DNA from: Kiritimatiellia bacterium | GTDB taxonomy: Bacteria; Verrucomicrobiota; Kiritimatiellia; RFP12; UBA1067 | Length of the DNA: 57,782 nucleotides | NCBI GenBank assembly: GCA_017542055.1 | Contig: JAFXXW010000017.1 | Coordinates: forward strand, 1-57,782 | Reading direction: 5' to 3' | In this document: positions 1 to 7,646 of the stretch, piece by piece | Numbering within the stretch: position 1 is the stretch's first letter | Layout of the letters: each line of letters begins with the position of its first letter | The notes under the pieces: model-generated | What the model saw: only the letters and a program-made list of their open reading frames with translations | Told to the model about the DNA's origin: nothing | Databases searched by the model: none | Made by a program: the position numbers and the translations under genes

Positions 1-138
1 ATTCTGCAAGGTGCCATAACCCTCGGCCCCAAACCCATATCCAAAAAGAAATCCAACCTCGAAAGTGTCCGAATTCTGACGAACAACAATCAGCGCAACT
101 CAAACAAAAGTGTCTTTTCTACTTGACGAACTGGGAAT

Positions 139-205
139 CCCGTCTCCGTTTTTGGTATAATGTTCAAGTTCTAGTTACCAGTATACTCAAGAAAACGGAA
201 ACGGG
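139..205 (+). promoter_or_regulatory. Inverted repeat flanking an extended -10 (module A)
   Basis: Arms CCCGTCTCCGTTTT (139-152) and AAAACGGAAACGGG (192-205) pair at 13 of 14 positions across a 39-bp spacer. The spacer opens with TGGTATAAT (-10 at 156-161). No good -35 is visible at 17 bp. The layout suggests a promoter inside an operator-like palindrome, reading rightward into the module and the 22-bp array. Promoter activity is inferred. Confidence 0.45.
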
Positions 206-438
206 TATTTATATATTAATAATAAAACCTAACGCGCACGGGCGTGACGCGCATACGCTCGCGCTCGCTTAGCACTGTATCGCTTACCGGCGACGGGGCG
301 GGCAAAAACCCCGCGAGAGAAATTTTTTCAAAAATTTTTTGGCGCGTTTCGCCCAATGTTTATGCGGGTCAAACGCACTTCGGGCAGAAATTTCGCGGGA
401 CACTTGCAAAAGTTATCTTGTATTATATACCGGAGACC
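139..438 (+). repeat. Duplicated intergenic module, copy A
   Basis: A 300-bp block that recurs at 48672-48971 with about 24 differences (two are compensating 1-bp indels), roughly 92% identity. Order of elements: inverted repeat around a TGGTATAAT box (139-205), AT-rich stretch, GC-rich variable stretch (about 240-285, where most differences fall), then a strongly conserved half with an A/T hairpin (320-340), a hairpin with arms GCGTTT/AAACGC (344-376), and a final TTGTATTATATACCGGAGACC. The 22-bp array starts 9 bp later. I infer a repeated regulatory or RNA element; function unknown. Confidence 0.85.
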
Positions 439-447
439 ACCAGCGGC

Positions 448-623
448 AAAGTCCCTTGGAACCATGAGCAAAGTCCCTGACAAGGACGCGTAAAGTCCCT
501 GAAAACGTCAAGTAAAGTCCCTAGAAACGAGCAGCAAAGTCCCTGAAAACGGTGAGTAAAGTCCCCAGAAACCGTCAGTAAAGTCCCTGAGAATGAAGAG
601 CAAAGTCCCTCGCAACCCCGCCT
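448..623 (+). repeat. 22-bp tandem array A, eight units of AAAGTCCCT
   Basis: Units begin at 448, 470, 492, 514, 536, 558, 580 and 602, a period of exactly 22 bp. The first eight or nine bases AAAGTCCC(T) are nearly invariant, a weaker AAC follows around unit position 13, and the last bases are often AGT or AGC. The rest varies. A fixed period of about two helical turns with a short conserved core resembles an array of protein-binding sites (iteron-like) or a repeated RNA motif. It is not a CRISPR, because repeat and variable part together are only 22 bp. Confidence 0.9.
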
Positions 624-780
624 TTTTCACTTCTCACACTCCCCAACTCCCAAAACTCCGAGACTCCCAGTAGATTCGCCCGCGCCGCAGGCGTCGGGTT
701 GGGTGAGTGCGAAGCACAAACTGCGCAGCAGCCGCAAGGCCCCGAGCGAAAGCACCCCCCGCCCCTTCTTTACCTTTCAG

Positions 781-1704
781 TCAGGCGTTGATGTCCAGAC
801 CGGGGAGGGAGTCGTGCAGGGAGAGTTTGAACGGGAGTTGCAGGGTGAGCGGACGCAAGAGGCGGAACACCCGCTGGCTGCGGACGCGGATTTCGCCCGG
901 AACGAAACCCCGCTTGACCATCTCCTTGAGCAGACACGGCGCCAGATTCTGCCACATGTCCGCCAAGGTGCATTGGGGCGGCCGGACCGAGAACCGGAGC
1001 CGCACCGGCAGCTGGCCGGGTTGCGCGTCGCGAAGGAGAAAATCGTAGGCGATGCGCGAATGCGCCTCCTGGGTGGCATAGGCCGGATTGCAGCGGAAAT
1101 CCACCTCCAGCGCGCGATCTTTCAGTAGCGGCAAGTCCTTGGCGGCGGCCACGTCGGCCTTGGGCAGCGTCACGTGCTCCACGTGGGGACGCGGCTGCAC
1201 CATCGGCACGGGCACGTCCTCCCAGGGGCCCTCGTCCGTCTGGCGCCGACCGAAGAGACTGCCCTCGTCCAGGTAGCGATGGCAAAGCTTGGGGTCGTTT
1301 TCGATGCGCATCACGAGCCCGAACGACTCGCGGATCAATTGGAAAAACAGCGGTTCCTCGCGTTCCACGAGCGGCCGCGGCTTGAAGCCCGGATCCTGGC
1401 GGTAGACCTCGGTGCGGCCGTCCTTCAGCCAGAGACAGAAAAAGCCCGGCAATTCGCCCGGATAGGAAACGAAGCCGTATTCGCGGTCGTGGCGCCACAG
1501 GTTGTAGTCGTGGAACGTCTGCCAGCCTTCGAGAAAAAGCCCCTGCGCCTTGATTTCCGCGTGGTTTTCCACCGGCTCGATCATGCCGAAGTAGGGATAC
1601 ACCGAGCCGCGCGGCAGGAGCACCCACTGCAGATAGCCCGGCCAGAACCCGAGCGAATCGATCTGCCGCATCACCTCCGCTATCGACTCGCCAGAGCGAT
1701 CCAT
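781..1704 (-). CDS. Hypothetical protein, 307 aa, last gene of the ferredoxin-murA operon
   Basis: I do not recognise the family. The protein is soluble-looking, with no signal peptide or membrane segment, rich in aromatic residues and Pro-Arg pairs, and starts MDRSGESIAEVMRQIDSLGF. The chosen ATG has GGAG six bases upstream and overlaps the end of ybeY by 25 nt, so it should be co-translated. It closes the operon that begins at the promoter near 7620. It could belong to one of the uncharacterised DUF families of similar length, but no motif lets me name one. Downstream lies repeat module A. Confidence 0.6.
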   Translation of the reverse strand: MDRSGESIAEVMRQIDSLGFWPGYLQWVLLPRGSVYPYFGMIEPVENHAEIKAQGLFLEGWQTFHDYNLWRHDREYGFVSYPGELPGFFCLWLKDGRTEVYRQDPGFKPRPLVEREEPLFFQLIRESFGLVMRIENDPKLCHRYLDEGSLFGRRQTDEGPWEDVPVPMVQPRPHVEHVTLPKADVAAAKDLPLLKDRALEVDFRCNPAYATQEAHSRIAYDFLLRDAQPGQLPVRLRFSVRPPQCTLADMWQNLAPCLLKEMVKRGFVPGEIRVRSQRVFRLLRPLTLQLPFKLSLHDSLPGLDINA

Positions 1705-2102
1705 CTCAGCTCCCTTCTGCGCATGGTGCGGTAGGCTTTTTCGCCGTGATCGTCGGCGCCGGAAAGATGGTCCATGCCGTGCGCCACGTAGAGCAAAAGC
1801 TCCTTGCGACCGCCCAACGCGGCCGCCCGCTGGACGTTGACGTAGATTTCGCCGTAGACGCCGGGCGCCTCGCCCGGGAGGGGATCGTACCGCTGGGTGA
1901 TGACGTCGGTGGCGCCCTCCACCCCCATGATGCCGCGATGCACCTCGTCCGATCCCGCGTCGTCCTGCAGCACCACCGTCACGTCCCTAAACGGCGTGCG
2001 GATGCGGCGCGACGAAAGCCGGGCGAAAAATTCCGCCGCCTTTGCCAGTTCACGACGGGAAATGCCGAGTCGCGCCGGGAGTCTGCCTTCGACCGAAATC
2101 AT
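1680..2102 (-). CDS. ybeY: YbeY-type rRNA maturation endoribonuclease
   Basis: A 140-aa protein with the UPF0054/YbeY pattern. The zinc-binding stretch near residue 108 reads HGMDHLSGADDH, matching the family's HGxxHLxG. The third metal ligand sits one residue later than in the usual H-x3-H-x5-H; an extra Asp seems inserted, or another residue serves. Known role: single-strand endoribonuclease in 16S rRNA 3' processing and ribosome quality control. ATG overlaps the murA stop in an ATGA, so translation is coupled. The preceding YGEIYVNV resembles the family's conserved GEIxIxxxxA region. Confidence 0.85.
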   Translation of the reverse strand: MISVEGRLPARLGISRRELAKAAEFFARLSSRRIRTPFRDVTVVLQDDAGSDEVHRGIMGVEGATDVITQRYDPLPGEAPGVYGEIYVNVQRAAALGGRKELLLYVAHGMDHLSGADDHGEKAYRTMRRRELRWIALASR

Positions 2103-3376
2103 TTGCGCACTATGCTCCCGCCCAGGGCCGTGAGCGACTTTTCCACCGCCACGTAGCCCCGGTCCACCGTTTCGGCGTTCTGGATGACCGACTTGCCCTT
2201 GGCCGCCAAGGCCGCGATGACGAGCGCGATGCCGGCGCGGATATCGGGACTCGTCACCGTGCCGCCGTAGAGGTTGCTGGGGCCGGTCACCACCACCCGG
2301 TGCGGATCGCACTGGACGATTTTGGCCCCGAGGCCGCGCAGATGGTCCACGAAGTACAGCCGGCTCTCGAACATCTTCTCGAAAAAGAGACAGGTCCCGC
2401 GCGTCTGGGTGGCGAGCACGATCAAAATGGACATGAGGTCGGACGGAAACGCCGGCCAGGGACCGTCCGCCAGCGAAGGAATGGCGTCGCCGAGATCGTA
2501 CTTCATCTTGAGCCGCTTTTTGGGCGTGTAGACGAGCGTCTTTTCCTTGGCGTCGATGGTCCAGGTGACGCCAAAGCGCCCGAACGCGTGAACCAAAACC
2601 TCGAACGGCTCGGGGTCGATATTGGTCAAGGTCAGCGCGCCGCCCGTCACCGCCGCCGCCACGAGGTAGCTGCCGGCTTCGATGTAGTCGCACCCCACCC
2701 GGGCCTCGCAGCCGTGCAGCGCTTCCACGCCGTCCACCGTTATCCGGTTGGTGCCCGCGCCCGACACCTGTCCGCCCATGGCGTTGAGCATGTTGGCGAG
2801 GTCCACGATATGCGGCTCGCACGCGGCGTTGTAGATGACGGTGCGACCCGCCGCCAGCACCGACGCCATCAGCACGTTTTCGGTGGCGGTGACGGAGGCT
2901 TCGTCCAGCAGAATCCGCGTGCCCTTGAGCCTGCCCTCGAAGCGCAGCGTTTTCTTGCCCGCCTGCGCCTTGGCGCCCAGCTGCTTGAACGCGGCGAAAT
3001 GGGTGTAGAGCCGCCGGTGGCCGATCTGGTCGCCCCCCGGAGGCGGGAGACACGCCCGCCCCAGGCGCGCCAGCAGCGGCCCCGCGAAGAGAAAACTCGT
3101 CCGCAGGCGCGCGGCCAGCTCCGGCGAAATCCGGGCCGACTTGAGCTTGGCGGCGACAAGCGTCACCCGGTCGCCCGAGCGCTCCACCCGGACGCCCAAG
3201 GTCCGGGCCGCCTCCAGCATGGTGGCCACGTCGGCGATGTCCGGCAGATTGGTCAGCACCACCGGCTCCGGCGTCAGCAGCGCGGCGGCGATCATCGGCA
3301 AGGCGGCGTTCTTGTTGCCGGAAACGCGATGCGTCCCGGCGATGGTTCTGCCGCCTTCGATGATCAGCCGGCTCAT
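2099..3376 (-). CDS. murA: UDP-N-acetylglucosamine 1-carboxyvinyltransferase (MurA)
   Basis: 425 aa, normal length. It adds enolpyruvate from PEP to UDP-GlcNAc, the first committed step of peptidoglycan synthesis, in the cytoplasm. Substrate residues Lys22 and Asn23 are present (GNKNAALPM). In the active-site loop the E. coli sequence LPGGCTIG aligns without gaps to PPGGDQIG, so the residue equal to Cys115 is Asp116. Family knowledge: MurA with Asp here works but is not alkylated by fosfomycin (Chlamydia, Mycobacterium). The gene overlaps ktrA-like upstream and ybeY downstream by ATGA. Confidence 0.97.
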   Translation of the reverse strand: MSRLIIEGGRTIAGTHRVSGNKNAALPMIAAALLTPEPVVLTNLPDIADVATMLEAARTLGVRVERSGDRVTLVAAKLKSARISPELAARLRTSFLFAGPLLARLGRACLPPPGGDQIGHRRLYTHFAAFKQLGAKAQAGKKTLRFEGRLKGTRILLDEASVTATENVLMASVLAAGRTVIYNAACEPHIVDLANMLNAMGGQVSGAGTNRITVDGVEALHGCEARVGCDYIEAGSYLVAAAVTGGALTLTNIDPEPFEVLVHAFGRFGVTWTIDAKEKTLVYTPKKRLKMKYDLGDAIPSLADGPWPAFPSDLMSILIVLATQTRGTCLFFEKMFESRLYFVDHLRGLGAKIVQCDPHRVVVTGPSNLYGGTVTSPDIRAGIALVIAALAAKGKSVIQNAETVDRGYVAVEKSLTALGGSIVRK

Positions 3377-4032
3377 GAAAGTTCGTCGATCTTGCGGGTT
3401 TCGCCGAACACGATCAGGCGGTCGCCGCTCTTCAAAACCGCATCGGCCGAAGGAATGATGACAAGCCGCTCCGCCTCCGGCTTTTCGGGGTTGACGCGCC
3501 GGATGCATAGCACGGTGAGGGCCGTCTTGTTGCGGAAATCGATTTGCGCCAAAGTGCGCTCGCGCATGTCCTCGGGCACTTCGATCTCGGCGATCGAATA
3601 CCCCTCGGACACCTCCAGAAAATCGATGGCGTCGTGGTTGGCGATGGTCCGCGCCAGCCGGTGGGCGCTGTCGCGGTCGGGGTAGATGATGGTGTCGGCC
3701 CCGATGCGCCGCAGAATCTTGCCGTGCAGTTCGCTGGTGGCCTTGGCCACCACGCGCGGAACGCCCAGTTCCTTGCAGTTGGTGGTGGCCATGATGGACG
3801 CTTCGATGTTGGACCCGATGGCCACCACCACCACGTCGCAAGCGCCGAAACCGGCCTCTTCCAGGACGTGCGGCTGGGTGGCGTCGCCCTGGAGCGAAGT
3901 GGCGAATTCGCTGGCGTTCTGCATGGCGGGACGGTTGCGGTCGATGAGGATCACGTCGGTCCCCGCGTTCGCGAGCGACTCCGCCAACGACATGCCGAAA
4001 CGCCCCGCGCCGACGATTCCGATTCGCTTCAT
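3373..4032 (-). CDS. TrkA/KtrA-type potassium channel regulatory protein
   Basis: 219 aa in two domains. Residues 1-130 form an RCK (TrkA-N) Rossmann fold starting MKRIGIVGAGRFG with the GxGxxG nucleotide loop, an acidic residue after strand 2 (LIDRN) and the conserved VVVVAIGSN. Residues about 140-219 look like a TrkA-C domain. Such proteins bind NAD(H) or adenine nucleotides and gate a membrane potassium transporter (KtrB/TrkH). No such transporter is in this window, so the partner must be elsewhere. ATGA overlaps on both sides (oppD-like and murA). Confidence 0.88.
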   Translation of the reverse strand: MKRIGIVGAGRFGMSLAESLANAGTDVILIDRNRPAMQNASEFATSLQGDATQPHVLEEAGFGACDVVVVAIGSNIEASIMATTNCKELGVPRVVAKATSELHGKILRRIGADTIIYPDRDSAHRLARTIANHDAIDFLEVSEGYSIAEIEVPEDMRERTLAQIDFRNKTALTVLCIRRVNPEKPEAERLVIIPSADAVLKSGDRLIVFGETRKIDELS

Positions 4033-4829
4033 TCCGTTTCCAGCTCCATTTTGCGTGCCTCGCGAACGAGTCCCTGCGAGTAGGGATGCTTGGGATTGGC
4101 GAAAAACGCCGCCGGATCGTCCGTGGTCTCCACCACCCGGCCGTCCTTCATCACCGCGAGCTTGGTGGCCATCTGCGACACCACGCCCAGATCGTGGGTG
4201 ATGAGGAGCACCGCCGAATTGGCCTGGTGCAGTCGCTTCATCAGCTTCAGCACCTGCGCCTGGATGGTCACGTCCAGGGCGGTGGTGGGTTCGTCGGCGA
4301 TGACGAGGTCCGGTCCCAGCATGAGGCCCATGGCGATCATCACGCGCTGCTGCATGCCGCCGGAAAGTTCGTGCGGATACGCCCGGGCGCGAACGATGGG
4401 GTCGGGGATGCCCACCTTGTCCAGCCACTCCAGCGCCATCGCCCGCGCGGCCTCCTTGGTCATTTTTTCGTGGAGGAGAATCGTCTCCACCAGCTGGTCG
4501 CCGATTCGATGCAGCGGCGAGAGCGAGCCCATGGGATCCTGGAAGACGACCCCGATCTTCTTGCCGCGAATGGCCCTGAGTTCCGGCAGCGGCATCGTCA
4601 ACGTGTCTTGGCCGTCCAGCAGGATGCGCCCTTTGGGATAGAACGCGGGCGGCGACGGCAGCAGCCGCGCGATCGACATGGAAACCGAGCTCTTGCCCGA
4701 GCCGGACTCGCCCACGATCCCCAACACCTCGCCGCGGTCGAGCGCGAGGCTGACGTCCATCGCCGCGCGGGTTACTTCGCCTTCGTCGTTCCGGAAAGAA
4801 ACGTCCAGATCCTGAATGTCGAGTAGCAT
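4029..4829 (-). CDS. Oligopeptide/dipeptide-type ABC transporter ATPase (OppD/DppD family)
   Basis: 266 aa nucleotide-binding subunit. Walker A GESGSGKSS (about residue 42), Q-loop FQDPMGSL, signature LSGGMQQRV, Walker B LVIADEPTTALD and switch His in LLITHDLG are all intact. The GMQQRV signature and the C-terminal HPYSQGL segment are typical of Opp/Dpp ATPases. It would energise import of peptides or similar solutes. No permease or OppF partner is adjacent; an OppB-like permease is at 18444-19373 and an SBP at 9078-10499, in two other operons. The start overlaps the upstream stop as TGATG. Confidence 0.92.
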   Translation of the reverse strand: MLLDIQDLDVSFRNDEGEVTRAAMDVSLALDRGEVLGIVGESGSGKSSVSMSIARLLPSPPAFYPKGRILLDGQDTLTMPLPELRAIRGKKIGVVFQDPMGSLSPLHRIGDQLVETILLHEKMTKEAARAMALEWLDKVGIPDPIVRARAYPHELSGGMQQRVMIAMGLMLGPDLVIADEPTTALDVTIQAQVLKLMKRLHQANSAVLLITHDLGVVSQMATKLAVMKDGRVVETTDDPAAFFANPKHPYSQGLVREARKMELETE

Positions 4830-5596
4830 CAATTGAACTCCTTGTGTACAAATTCTTCGAGCGCGTCCTGCCACTTGGGCGTGCGGTAGCCGAGCACGTT
4901 GAGGACGCTCTTTTTGAGCGCATAGGTGCGCTCCTCGCCGGCCGAACGCTCCACTTGGCCGGTCCGCCCCAGCCGGGAAAAGACGAAATCGCCCGCTTCG
5001 GCCCGGGTGCACTGGTCCTCGCAGGTCACGTGCACGATGCCGGAAACGTCCGGCCGCACCAGCAGAAAGCGGATGGCCTCGGCCACCGTTCGGGTCGAGG
5101 TGGGGTTGCCGCGCACCTTGTCGTCCGCCCGGCCGGTCTTGACCAGCTCGTGCAGCCAATCGTCCGCCCCTTCCGCGTACAGCCAGTGCGTGCGCAGAAT
5201 GGTGGCGTCCGGATCGACCAGGTGCACCATCTGTTCGCCTGCAAACCGGGCGAGGCCGAAGTCGGTCTCGGGGCGGGGAATGTCCATCTCGCCCCAGGCC
5301 CAAGGCGTGCGCGGCGGTCGGCCCGAAAAAACCTCGGCCGACGACAGGAAGAACAGCCGCGCCCCGCAGATTTTGGCGGCCAGCGCCACGTTCCGCGCGC
5401 CCGTTTCCGCCTCGTCCGTTCGGGCGAAAGAGGTAAGATCGATCAGCACGTCCGGCTTTTCCGCCAGCATCCGAGCGGTGAATTTTTCGTCGTCCAGCAC
5501 CTCCGGCCCTTCGCCCCACGCGAGCGCGTGGCCGGAAAGCGCCGCCTCGAGCGCGCCCCGGAGCATCGATTGCCGGTCGGTCAGGAAAATCTTCAT
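4829..5596 (-). CDS. RmlD-like sugar-nucleotide reductase homologue, catalytic residues replaced
   Basis: 255 aa, related to dTDP-4-dehydrorhamnose reductase by the layout: D-x-x-x-A-L start, Asp/Leu-rich strand VLIDLTSF, LFFLSSAEVFSG, ILRTHWLY and a C-terminal VLNVLGYRTPKWQDALEEF. The N-terminal glycine-rich NAD(P) loop is absent (MKIFLTDRQSMLRGAL). The catalytic YxxxK is replaced by FGLAR (Phe113, Arg117) in FGLARFAGEQ. It may be a non-catalytic relative or use another chemistry; annotation as active RmlD would be unsafe. Tightly packed between the YihY and OppD-like genes. Confidence 0.7.
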   Translation of the reverse strand: MKIFLTDRQSMLRGALEAALSGHALAWGEGPEVLDDEKFTARMLAEKPDVLIDLTSFARTDEAETGARNVALAAKICGARLFFLSSAEVFSGRPPRTPWAWGEMDIPRPETDFGLARFAGEQMVHLVDPDATILRTHWLYAEGADDWLHELVKTGRADDKVRGNPTSTRTVAEAIRFLLVRPDVSGIVHVTCEDQCTRAEAGDFVFSRLGRTGQVERSAGEERTYALKKSVLNVLGYRTPKWQDALEEFVHKEFN

Positions 5597-6567
5597 CGCG
5601 CCGCTTTAAGCTCCATCGTCCGCACCATGCAGGCGCCCAACAGCACGATCTGCCAGCTCATGTAAATCCACGCGAGAATGATGGGCAGAAACGCGAACGA
5701 TCCGTAAAGCGCGGACGACTTGGCGATGCCCACCTGCGCGATGGCGCAAACCTTGATCCAGCCACCGAAGAGAATGGCCGTCACGAGTCCGCCGTAGAAC
5801 GCGTGGCGATTGCCCACCTTGCGGTGCGGAATCACCTTGAAGAGAAACGCGAAGTTGAGCGACGCGAACGTCAGCGACACCGCCATCCGGAAGAGGCCCG
5901 AATCCAGCACCGCCACGAGCCCGTCCGACACCCACTTGGTGAGCCAGGTGGCGCCCACGGTGGAAACGATGATGTCTTTGACGAGATTCAACAGCGGCAC
6001 CGACATGGCCAGCGACAGCAGCACCGGCAGCACCACCGAAATGAACAGGTACAGCGCGCAGCGTCGCCAGATGGGCCGCGCCTTGGGCACCTCCCAGATT
6101 TCGTTGAAACTCACCTCCACCATGCTCAAGGAGGAGATGACCGTCCACAAGAGAAAACCGAAACCGATCCAGCCCAGCGTCTTGATGTTGAACTGCTCGA
6201 TCTTCTCGAAGAGAATGTCCGAAATCTGCCGCGCCTGCTTGCCGAACTCCAGCGCCGCGATCTTCTTCTGCTCGCGCTGCTCGTCCGTGCCGATATAGCG
6301 CGCCAGGATGGCCATGTCGTCCTCCTGGCCGTTTTCGATATTGGAGATCATGAGGTCCAGCTGGCGGTTGATTTCCGTGCGGGCGTAGTCGTCCACGCCG
6401 AACTGCTTGGCGCCGAAGAGCAGGATGCACAAGGTGGGGATGACGGCCAACAGCGAGAAATAGGTGAGCCCTGCCGCATGCATGGAACAATTGTTGCGGA
6501 GGAAGTTCTGCACCACCTCCACGCACCAGTTGACGCAAGGGATCGACAGGATTCTATCCAGTTTCAT
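5593..6567 (-). CDS. YihY/BrkB-type inner-membrane protein
   Basis: 324 aa, multi-spanning. It starts near NNCSMHAAGLTYFSLLAVIP, the N-terminal hallmark of the YihY/virulence factor BrkB family, and ends with SSALYGSFAFLPIILAWIYM followed by a segment like the family's LLGA. About six membrane helices are visible, with a charged cytosolic or periplasmic insert between residues 60 and 130. Molecular function of the family is not established, and it is not a ribonuclease BN despite old names. Start ATG overlaps the stop of the ArsP_2 gene (ATGA). Confidence 0.88.
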   Translation of the reverse strand: MKLDRILSIPCVNWCVEVVQNFLRNNCSMHAAGLTYFSLLAVIPTLCILLFGAKQFGVDDYARTEINRQLDLMISNIENGQEDDMAILARYIGTDEQREQKKIAALEFGKQARQISDILFEKIEQFNIKTLGWIGFGFLLWTVISSLSMVEVSFNEIWEVPKARPIWRRCALYLFISVVLPVLLSLAMSVPLLNLVKDIIVSTVGATWLTKWVSDGLVAVLDSGLFRMAVSLTFASLNFAFLFKVIPHRKVGNRHAFYGGLVTAILFGGWIKVCAIAQVGIAKSSALYGSFAFLPIILAWIYMSWQIVLLGACMVRTMELKAAR

Positions 6568-7400
6568 AGCAGATACCCCGTTAGATGGCCAAGAATGGTC
6601 CCGATGACGTACACCGAGGCGAGAATCCCCAGATTTTCGCCCAAATTGCGATTGGTGCGGAACAGCACCAGGAGTCCCAGTCCGCTGCCCGTGAAGGAGC
6701 TGGCCATCAACGCGCCCGCGCTCATCGCGCCGCTCAAATACAGCTTGGCGGCGGCCACGCTCACCGCGCAATTGGGCACCAGACCCAAAAGCCCCGCCAG
6801 CGCCTCGCCCACGTAGGGCCTGGTCAACTGGAGCCGGGCCAGCGCATCCTCGCCGCCGAAATGCATCGCCAGCTCGATGGCCCCGGAAATGACCGCGATG
6901 AACAGGAAAACCTCGATCGTATGGATCAGCGCCGGCACCACGATACCCCGGCGTTTCATGCAAGCGCAGTGCGAATGTTCGCACAATTCGTGCACGTCCA
7001 CCCGCCGGCGGATGTGCCGCAAAAAGCCGAACACCGCGTTGACGGTAAAGCCGATGGCCACCGCCGCGAACACTTTCAGCATCAGAATCTTCGCCATCAG
7101 TCCCGCCGTCGCCTGCGAAGAAAGGAGCACCGGGATCAATTCGTCCGAAGTGGACAGCATCACCGCCACCAACGTGCCTGCGGTGATCACGCCGCCCGCA
7201 TAGAAACTGGCCGCCGCCGCCGACACCCCGCATTGGGGTATGGCGCCGGCCAGGGCCCCCGCCAGCGGCCCGACAGAACGAGCACGCTCGAGGAAAGCCT
7301 CGAGCGCACCGCCCGCCTTGGCCTCCACCGTTTCCAGCACGAGATAGGTCGCGAAGAGAAACGGCAGCAGCAGCAGGGTCTCTTTTACGAACTCTAGCAT
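6564..7400 (-). CDS. ArsP_2-type heavy-metal exporter (arsenic efflux/Mn transporter family)
   Basis: 278 aa membrane protein with an internal repeat: IPQCGVSAAAASFYAGGVIT in the first half and VPNCAVSVAAAKLYLSGAMS in the second, each with a Pro-x-Cys in a membrane helix. A His/Cys-rich loop (HELCEHSHCAC, about residue 140) joins the halves and probably binds metal. This matches the putative 10-TM heavy-metal exporter family (PF11449 in my memory). The substrate (arsenite, manganese or other) is not decided by sequence. It starts in a TAATG overlap with the ferredoxin gene. Confidence 0.85.
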   Translation of the reverse strand: MLEFVKETLLLLPFLFATYLVLETVEAKAGGALEAFLERARSVGPLAGALAGAIPQCGVSAAAASFYAGGVITAGTLVAVMLSTSDELIPVLLSSQATAGLMAKILMLKVFAAVAIGFTVNAVFGFLRHIRRRVDVHELCEHSHCACMKRRGIVVPALIHTIEVFLFIAVISGAIELAMHFGGEDALARLQLTRPYVGEALAGLLGLVPNCAVSVAAAKLYLSGAMSAGALMASSFTGSGLGLLVLFRTNRNLGENLGILASVYVIGTILGHLTGYLL

Positions 7401-7570
7401 TACGCCGGAGAGATGGCGGAGTTGGGGCACTGGGCCGCGCACGCACCGCAATCGAGGCACTTGTCGGGGTCGATGGAGTAGGCGTCGCCCGCCGAAATCG
7501 CTTCCGCAGGGCAAACCGACTGACAGCATCCACACGCGACGCAATTGGCCGCATCAATCTTGTGAGCCAT
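7400..7570 (-). CDS. 2[4Fe-4S] ferredoxin, 56 aa
   Basis: Short protein, classical clostridial-type size. Two cluster motifs: CVACGCCQSVCP near the N-terminus and CLDCGACAAQCP near the C-terminus, giving eight Cys for two [4Fe-4S] clusters. It begins MAHKIDAANC and ends NSAISPA. AGGAG lies upstream at good spacing. It is first in the operon driven by the promoter at 7606-7634, and its stop overlaps the start of the ArsP_2 exporter. It carries low-potential electrons in the cytoplasm; the partner enzyme is unknown. Confidence 0.95.
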   Translation of the reverse strand: MAHKIDAANCVACGCCQSVCPAEAISAGDAYSIDPDKCLDCGACAAQCPNSAISPA

Positions 7571-7605
7571 GGTTCTTTTCTCCTTTTTTGGTTAAACTAC
7601 CATAT

Positions 7606-7634
7606 ATTATATCATATTCCCGCCCGAAAATCAA
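7606..7634 (-). promoter_or_regulatory. Promoter for the ferredoxin-murA-ybeY operon
   Basis: On the minus strand: -35 TTGATT (7634-7629), 17-bp spacer, -10 TATAAT (7611-7606) preceded by TGA (extended -10) and followed by AT. The ferredoxin ATG is about 36 bp downstream. It sits just past the 3' end of yitT (stop 7647). Confidence 0.85.
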
Positions 7635-7646
7635 GCAGATTTTATC

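Larger units (their letters stand above)
1..780. other. Gene-free left flank with repeat module A
   Basis: No credible gene lies here. Bases 1-138 show nothing I recognise. Bases 139-438 are module A, 448-623 are the 22-bp array, and 624-780 are C-rich sequence leading to the stop codon of the first minus-strand gene at 781. A short plus-strand open frame at 244-480 runs through the module but is judged non-coding because substitutions between the two module copies all change the residue. No convincing intrinsic terminator for the gene ending at 781 is seen. Confidence 0.7.

Noticed and set aside
244..480. Plus-strand frame through module A (and the similar one in module B)
   Set aside because: All visible substitutions between copies change the residue and frames differ outside the shared part, so it does not behave like a protein.
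448..623. CRISPR array
   Set aside because: Period 22 bp with a nine-base core and no spacers of normal length, and no cas genes in the window.
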